Source: an uncultured Erysipelotrichaceae bacterium (GTDB lineage Bacteria > Bacillota_I > Bacilli_A > Erysipelotrichales > Erysipelotrichaceae). From it: a stretch of DNA of 10,668 nt. Made by a program: the position numbers and the translations under genes. This document shows, in pieces, positions 6,650-10,668 of the stretch; position 1 is the stretch's first letter, and every line of letters begins with the position of its first letter. The notes beneath the pieces are model-generated. The model did not search any database. It was not told where the DNA came from and saw nothing but the letters and a program-made list of their open reading frames with translations. The DNA is taken from positions 1 to 10,668 of the forward strand of contig CAJKOS010000055.1 of the NCBI GenBank assembly GCA_905201565.1. The letters are read 5' to 3'.

Positions 6650-9055
6650 TTATTTAACGTCAATCTGTTCAAGATTCCAGATCTCTTTTGCGTACTCTTC
6701 AATTGTACGGTCAGAAGAGAAGTAACCACTCTTGGCAATATTGACAAGGCAGCTCTTAGCCCATGCACGGCGATCCAGGTATCTTCTGCTGATCTCTTCC
6801 TGTGCCTGTACATATGCTTCAAAGTCAGCCAGAACGAAGAATTCATCATTCTTTGTCATGATTTCATCATAGATGTTACGGAACTCATATTCATCACCTG
6901 TCCAGTAACCATTGATGAATGTATCCATGACATCGCGGATTCTTTCATCATGCCAGTAGTAGTCAAATGCATTATAATTCTTCTTTCTCTCATTGATTTC
7001 ATCAACGGTGAGACCGAAGATCACATCATTCTCACGACCTACGAGGTTGTCAATTTCAACATTGGCACCATCGAGTGTACCAAGTGTCAGTGCACCGTTC
7101 ATCATGAACTTCATGTTGCCGGTACCACTTGCTTCCTTACCTGCTGTACTGATCTGTTCAGAGACATCAGTACCTGGCACAAGAATTTCACTCATCGTGA
7201 CGCAGTAGTTAGGCAGGAAGACCACCTTGAGCATACTGTTTGTTTCAGGGTCGGAATTGATGCGCTTTGCGACTGTGTTGATGAGCTTGATGACACTCTT
7301 GGCAAAGACATAGGAACTTGCGGCCTTTGCAGCAAACAGATATGTATGTGGCACAATACGGAAGTTTGGATCAGCCTTCATGCGCTGGTAGAGATAGATG
7401 ACATGCATGATGTTCAACAGCTGTCTCTTGTAAGCATGAAGACGCTTAGCCTGTGTATCAATGATGGAATTTGGATCAATTTCCTCACCTGTGAGATCCT
7501 TGACATACTTGGCGAGCTTTTCCTTGCGGATCTGCTTGACGCGCAGGAATTCATCCTGTGTTTCAGGATCATCCACAAACTTCATGAGATCTTCGAAATG
7601 ACGGTAGTCAGTTTCATATGCTGTACCGATCTTCTTGTCGAGGAATTCCTTCAGTTCAGGGTTAGCATAAAGCATCCATCTTCTGTGGGTGATACCATTT
7701 GTCTTGTTGTTGAACTTCTCTGGCCAAATGCGGTAATAATCCTTGAAGAGGTCATCCTTGAGGATTTCTGTATGCAGTGCCGCAACACCATTGACAGAAT
7801 GAGAACCAAGGATTGCCAGGTTAGCCATGTTCAGGATACCTTCATGAATCGGGCGTGTGCGGTAGCAGAAACCGTTGTCATCATGGATGTTGTTGTTGCA
7901 CCATTCCGCATATCTTCTGTCAATTTCAACAATGATCATGTTGAGACGTGGGAGCAGTTCCTGAATATAGCGCATTGGCCACTTTTCAAGAGCTTCACTC
8001 ATGACAGTATGGTTAGTATAGGAAACAGTTTCCTTTGTAATTCTCCATGCATCATCCCAGGAATAACGGTAATCATCCATCAGGACGCGCATCAGTTCAG
8101 GAATGACAAGAACTGGATGTGTATCGTTCAGCTGGATGGAAATGTGCTTTCCAAGATCATCGAGATTCTCATGAGACTTGAGATATGTAGAAATGATGGA
8201 ATTCACACCTGCACAGACAAAGAAGTATTCCTGCTTCAGGCGGAGATACTTTCCTTCTTCTGTGGAATCATCCGGATAGACATTGAGGCAGATTGCATCA
8301 ACATCGGAAAGATACTGACGATAGTCAACATCACGTGGTGCTACATCAGCTGGTTCAGCTGCCCAAAGGCGCAGTGTATTTGTTGTCTTTGTGCCAGCAC
8401 CGATCATCGGCATATCATATGGAACAGCAAGTACATGCCATGCGCGGACCTGCTTGAAGTGCATGCCACCCTGTTCATCATAAGTAACCTGCATCTGACC
8501 ATAGAACTTGACATCTACAGCATGCTTTGGCTTGCGGATTTCCCATGGGTTGCCAACGCGCAGCCACATATCCGGCACTTCAACCTGTTCACCCTTCTTA
8601 TTGATGAACTGGCGGAAAAGACCAGCACGGTAACGGATGCAGTTACCATTTACCAGGTAGTTTTCAGAAGCAGCACTGTCCATGAAACATGCGGCAAGTC
8701 TGCCAAGACCACCATTACCAAGACCTGGGTCCATTTCAATATTCTCGATTTCTTCATAATCGATACCCAGTTCTTTGAGACCCTCAACAACCATGTCATA
8801 AATGCCGAGGTTCTTGAGGTTTGTTCTCATCATACGTCCAAGAAGGAACTCCATGGAGAAGTAATATACCTGCTTGACATCCTGCTTTGTTGCAGCATTC
8901 TTGCAGTCTCTCCAGTTGACAGAAGCATAGTCGCGGACCATTGTGCCAAGCGTCAGATACTTCTCCGTCGGATGTGTATCCTTGACATCACATCCATACG
9001 ATTCTACCAGCCGGCGGCTGAATTCTGTTTTAAACTCCTCTTTGTTTTTAAACAT
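6650..9055 (-). CDS. glgP: Glycogen/maltodextrin phosphorylase, GT35, PLP-dependent
   Basis: The enzyme removes terminal alpha-1,4 glucose from glycogen or maltodextrin with phosphate, giving glucose-1-phosphate in the cytoplasm. The product has 801 residues, the usual size for bacterial members. MEFLLGR (68-74) and GLGNGGLGRLAAC (111-123) mark the N-terminal domain; KTNGITHRRW (451-460) and AKRLHAYKRQ (536-545) lie further on. EASGTGNMKFMMNG (641-654) holds the pyridoxal-phosphate lysine K649. The frame stays open upstream to a TTG at 9112. ATG 9055 is preferred: AAGGAAGGG lies just upstream, and MFKNKEEFKTEF is a normal family start. The gene has its own promoter and leader, and pulA follows it. 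It contains no TTA, CTA or TCA codons, a marked bias that suggests high expression. Substrate choice between glycogen and maltodextrin cannot be read from the sequence; no glycogen synthesis gene is in the window. Confidence 0.96.
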   Translation of the reverse strand: MFKNKEEFKTEFSRRLVESYGCDVKDTHPTEKYLTLGTMVRDYASVNWRDCKNAATKQDVKQVYYFSMEFLLGRMMRTNLKNLGIYDMVVEGLKELGIDYEEIENIEMDPGLGNGGLGRLAACFMDSAASENYLVNGNCIRYRAGLFRQFINKKGEQVEVPDMWLRVGNPWEIRKPKHAVDVKFYGQMQVTYDEQGGMHFKQVRAWHVLAVPYDMPMIGAGTKTTNTLRLWAAEPADVAPRDVDYRQYLSDVDAICLNVYPDDSTEEGKYLRLKQEYFFVCAGVNSIISTYLKSHENLDDLGKHISIQLNDTHPVLVIPELMRVLMDDYRYSWDDAWRITKETVSYTNHTVMSEALEKWPMRYIQELLPRLNMIIVEIDRRYAEWCNNNIHDDNGFCYRTRPIHEGILNMANLAILGSHSVNGVAALHTEILKDDLFKDYYRIWPEKFNNKTNGITHRRWMLYANPELKEFLDKKIGTAYETDYRHFEDLMKFVDDPETQDEFLRVKQIRKEKLAKYVKDLTGEEIDPNSIIDTQAKRLHAYKRQLLNIMHVIYLYQRMKADPNFRIVPHTYLFAAKAASSYVFAKSVIKLINTVAKRINSDPETNSMLKVVFLPNYCVTMSEILVPGTDVSEQISTAGKEASGTGNMKFMMNGALTLGTLDGANVEIDNLVGRENDVIFGLTVDEINERKKNYNAFDYYWHDERIRDVMDTFINGYWTGDEYEFRNIYDEIMTKNDEFFVLADFEAYVQAQEEISRRYLDRRAWAKSCLVNIAKSGYFSSDRTIEEYAKEIWNLEQIDVK

Positions 9056-9122
9056 AACCCTTCCTTTTCTATTTCCCTGTGCTTCAAGCAGACAATGCCA
9101 CAAGCCAGGCAAACACCATGCA

Positions 9123-9148
9123 GCGGATCATGTCATGTATATATCCGC
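9123..9148 (-). repeat. Inverted repeat in the glgP leader
   Basis: Arms GCGGAT (9123-9128) and ATCCGC (9143-9148) flank 14 bases that include CATGTCATG. In RNA this would be a 6-bp stem with a large loop. The right arm is part of a 10-base motif, ATATATCCGC, that also occurs upstream of the promoter. It may be a leader hairpin or a protein-binding site. Confidence 0.5.
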
Positions 9149-9169
9149 CACAAAAAACCAATTACTTAT

Positions 9170-9184
9170 GCTGACTGAGTCAGC
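9170..9184. promoter_or_regulatory. 15-bp perfect palindrome at the glgP transcription start (operator candidate)
   Basis: GCTGACT-G-AGTCAGC is fully symmetric around one central base. It lies 11 bases downstream of the -10, roughly at +4 to +18 of the predicted transcript. That is a typical repressor position, though it could also form a small 5' hairpin that stabilises the message. I cannot assign it to a known regulator; it is not a cre. Confidence 0.6.
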
Positions 9185-9194
9185 GTACTTGTCT

Positions 9195-9203
9195 ATTTTA
9201 TCA
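9195..9203 (-). promoter_or_regulatory. Likely extended -10 promoter of the glgP-pulA operon
   Basis: The minus strand reads TGA-TAAAAT, an extended -10 with 5 of 6 matches to TATAAT. No good -35 is seen at 16-18 bases (TATGGT or TTATGG), so it may depend on the extended -10 or on an activator. The expected start is near 9188. It is the best promoter between the pgcA terminator and glgP. Confidence 0.5.
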
Positions 9204-9245
9204 TTTAACCGGTCTTTTACCATAAAAACAGGCAAAGGATTTGAC

Positions 9246-9255
9246 ATATATCCGC
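9246..9255. repeat. ATATATCCGC direct repeat, upstream copy
   Basis: The 10-mer ATATATCCGC occurs here and again at 9139-9148, 107 bases apart in the same direction. The two copies lie about 60 bases upstream and about 45 bases downstream of the predicted glgP start. They could bind one regulator on both sides of the promoter, or be chance in AT-rich DNA. Confidence 0.4.
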
Positions 9256-9333
9256 ATAAAATACACTTTTTTCTCACATTTGACAGAATTACTCACTGAC
9301 CTACCCTGCACTTTTGATGATGCTTTGACAGTC

Positions 9334-9361
9334 AAAAAAAGCTCCAGATCATCTCTGGAGC
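9334..9361 (-). terminator. Intrinsic terminator of pgcA
   Basis: On the minus strand GCTCCAGA and TCTGGAGC pair perfectly over 8 bp around the loop GATGA, followed at once by seven T. It starts 8 bases after the pgcA stop. This makes pgcA the end of its unit and requires a separate promoter for glgP. Confidence 0.95.
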
Positions 9362-9369
9362 CATCACAA

Positions 9370-10668
9370 TCAGGAAAGAATTGGTTTGATCGCTTCCGTC
9401 AGCGCATCCTTTTCAGCCTGTGCTTCCGCAAGATCCTTGCCCTTTGTTGTGAAATATGTCTTGATCTTTGGTTCTGTACCAGAAGGTCTGACGATGATGA
9501 CCGCACCATCATCGAGGTCATAGCGCAGAACATTTGCCTTAGGAAGACCAGTAGAAGCTGTGTCTTCATAGTCTGTCACCTTGACAACCGCATGACCTGC
9601 AAATTCCTTCGGTGCATCTTTTCTAAGATCCGCCATAATGCCAGCCATCTTGTCCATACCGGAAAGACCTGGGAACTCATAGGAATCAACCTTGTTCAGG
9701 TAACGTCCATACTGGGCATAGATCTCTTCGAGTCTTTCCTTGATGGAAGAACCGATGGAACGGTAGTAAGCTGCCATTTCACAAATCAGCATACTGCCGA
9801 TGATCGCATCCTTATCGCGGACATATGGTCCGGCAAGATAACCATAGGACTCTTCAAAGCCGAAGATGAAGCGGTCTACTTCACCATCTGCCTCAAGGCG
9901 GGCAATCTGGTCACCAATCCACTTGAAACCTGTCAGTGTATGACGAAGTTCAACACCATAGTGTTCCGCAACTGCTTCCGCAAGAGGTGTGGAAACGATG
10001 GATTCCACAGCTACCGGATTCTTTGGCATTGTGCCCTTTTCAATTCTTCCAGCACAAATGTAATCCAACAGCAGAACACCCATTTCATTACCAGACACAA
10101 GTTCATATGTGCCATCCGGACACTTCATGGCAATACCGACACGGTCCGCATCAGGGTCAGTCGCAAGCATCAGGTCAGCACCTGTCTTCTCTGCCCATTC
10201 AAGACCGAGCTTCAAAGCCTCGAAGATTTCCGGGTTTGGATAAGAACATGTTGTGAAATAACCATTTGGATATTCCTGTTCTGGAACGATGGTGATATCG
10301 GAAATACCGATATCGGTGAGAACCTTTGTGACCGGCACAAGACCTGTACCGTTGAGTGGTGAATAGACAAGTTTGAGACCAGCTGTTGCACAGAGTCCTG
10401 GTCTTACCTGACGTGCTTCAATTGCTTCATAGAGAGCTGCCTTGCAGGCATCATCCACAAACTGGATCAGTCCCTTTTCAACACCTTCCGCAAAGCTCAT
10501 ATACTTTGCGCCTGTCAGTACATCTGTCTTCTGGATAGCATCATAGACAATTGCGGCCGCATCATCTGTCATCTGGCAGCCATCTGGTCCATATGCCTTA
10601 TAGCCGTTGTACTTTGCCGGGTTATGAGAAGCTGTGATCATGATACCAGCCTTGCAGTTGTAGTATCT
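9370..10668 (-). CDS. pgcA: Phosphoglucomutase (alpha-D-phosphohexomutase family), N-terminus cut by window edge
   Basis: The enzyme interconverts glucose-1-phosphate and glucose-6-phosphate, linking phosphorylase product to glycolysis and sugar-nucleotide synthesis. The 432 visible C-terminal residues contain all four functional loops. These are the phosphoserine loop TASHNP (12-17, Ser 14), Mg-binding DPDADR (171-176), the sugar loop FEESYG (271-276) and the phosphate-binding RPSGTEPK (394-401). Since the Ser loop usually sits near residue 140-150 of about 570-580, some 130 residues are missing beyond the edge, including the true start. YNGYKAYGPDG after the Ser loop fits the PgcA-type phosphoglucomutase better than shorter phosphomannomutases, but dual activity is possible. 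Over its C-terminal 331 or so codons it avoids TTA, CTA and TCA, as glgP does, so it is probably highly expressed. A strong terminator follows, so co-transcription with glgP is unlikely. Confidence 0.94.
   Translation of the reverse strand, partial: RYYNCKAGIMITASHNPAKYNGYKAYGPDGCQMTDDAAAIVYDAIQKTDVLTGAKYMSFAEGVEKGLIQFVDDACKAALYEAIEARQVRPGLCATAGLKLVYSPLNGTGLVPVTKVLTDIGISDITIVPEQEYPNGYFTTCSYPNPEIFEALKLGLEWAEKTGADLMLATDPDADRVGIAMKCPDGTYELVSGNEMGVLLLDYICAGRIEKGTMPKNPVAVESIVSTPLAEAVAEHYGVELRHTLTGFKWIGDQIARLEADGEVDRFIFGFEESYGYLAGPYVRDKDAIIGSMLICEMAAYYRSIGSSIKERLEEIYAQYGRYLNKVDSYEFPGLSGMDKMAGIMADLRKDAPKEFAGHAVVKVTDYEDTASTGLPKANVLRYDLDDGAVIIVRPSGTEPKIKTYFTTKGKDLAEAQAEKDALTEAIKPILS

Larger units (their letters stand above)
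9056..9333 (-). promoter_or_regulatory. Untranslated control region and leader of the glgP-pulA operon
   Basis: This stretch between the pgcA terminator and the glgP start has no supportable gene. From the predicted start near 9188 the leader is about 130 bases. It can form a hairpin with arms GCGGAT/ATCCGC and a small one from TGCTTCAAGCA (9080-9090). It ends in the AAGGAAGGG ribosome site at about 9058-9066. Upstream of the promoter, the plus-strand heptamer TTTGACA occurs at 9240-9246, 9279-9285 and 9324-9330, the last as part of the perfect palindrome TTTGACAGTCAAA. I recognise no known riboswitch class or T-box. Confidence 0.6.

Noticed and set aside
9056..9112. Upstream TTG start that would add 19 residues to glgP
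   Set aside because: No ribosome site precedes the TTG; AAGGAAGGG precedes ATG 9055, which gives a normal family N-terminus.
6605..9178. 857-codon open frame on the plus strand opposite glgP
   Set aside because: It lies in exact antisense codon register to glgP, so it only shows that glgP lacks TTA, CTA and TCA codons. The predicted protein looks like no known family (Cys-, His- and Ile-rich shadow composition).
9056..9188. Riboswitch or T-box in the glgP leader
   Set aside because: I see no T-box sequence, no conserved core of a known riboswitch class, and no terminator/antiterminator pair before the ribosome site.
9207..9214. ACCGGT in the glgP promoter as a LacI/MalR-type operator
   Set aside because: The symmetry stops after six bases; flanking bases do not pair, so it does not support an operator call.
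9324..9345. Plus-strand TTGACA motifs as -35 boxes of rightward promoters (9241, 9280, 9325)
   Set aside because: None has a reasonable -10 at 16-18 bases, and no plus-strand gene follows.
9241..10362. 373-codon open frame on the plus strand opposite pgcA
   Set aside because: Same antisense-register effect; it runs over the pgcA terminator and has no domain signs.

Overview
The window comes from a Gram-positive, Firmicutes-type anaerobe. Strong AAGGAGG-like ribosome sites, extended -10 promoters, intrinsic terminators with U-runs, CcpA-type (cre) and Rex-type operator candidates and an [FeFe]-hydrogenase-type diaphorase all point that way. An Erysipelotrichia or Clostridia relative is my inference from protein style; I could not search a database. 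Every gene I can support is on the minus strand, so transcription runs from high to low coordinates. I see no mobile element, CRISPR array, tRNA or rRNA.

Right part (9370-10668): a phosphoglucomutase (pgcA type) whose N-terminus lies beyond the window edge. It is closed by a strong intrinsic terminator at 9334-9361. A 314-base gap (9056-9369) follows. It holds that terminator, a likely promoter, a 15-bp palindrome at the expected transcription start, repeated short motifs and a structured leader of about 130 nt.

Middle part (4467-9055): glycogen phosphorylase (glgP) followed 38 bases later by an intracellular type I pullulanase (pulA). Together with the phosphoglucomutase they form a glycogen or maltodextrin breakdown route: the debranching enzyme removes alpha-1,6 branches, the phosphorylase releases glucose-1-phosphate, and the mutase makes glucose-6-phosphate for glycolysis. 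A probable terminator overlaps the pulA stop codon.

Next part (1877-4416): a secreted, membrane-anchored DUF885 protein with a metallopeptidase-like motif, and 11 bases later uracil-DNA glycosylase (ung). A strong terminator overlaps the ung stop.

Left part (1-1751): a separate operon with its own promoter. It encodes the NuoE-like and NuoF-like subunits (HydC/HydB, also called HndA/HndC) of an NAD(P)-linked, probably electron-bifurcating, [FeFe] hydrogenase; the second gene runs off the left edge. Its promoter is overlapped by a near-consensus cre on the start point and by a Rex-like operator touching the -35. This suggests that both carbon supply and the NADH/NAD+ ratio control hydrogen-linked NADH disposal.

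The coding content is well-known metabolism. The less ordinary signals are in the control regions (1781-1846 and 9123-9333), in a perfect 10-bp hairpin inside the start of pulA, in the codon bias of glgP and pgcA, and in the anchored DUF885 protein placed between glycogen and DNA-repair genes.
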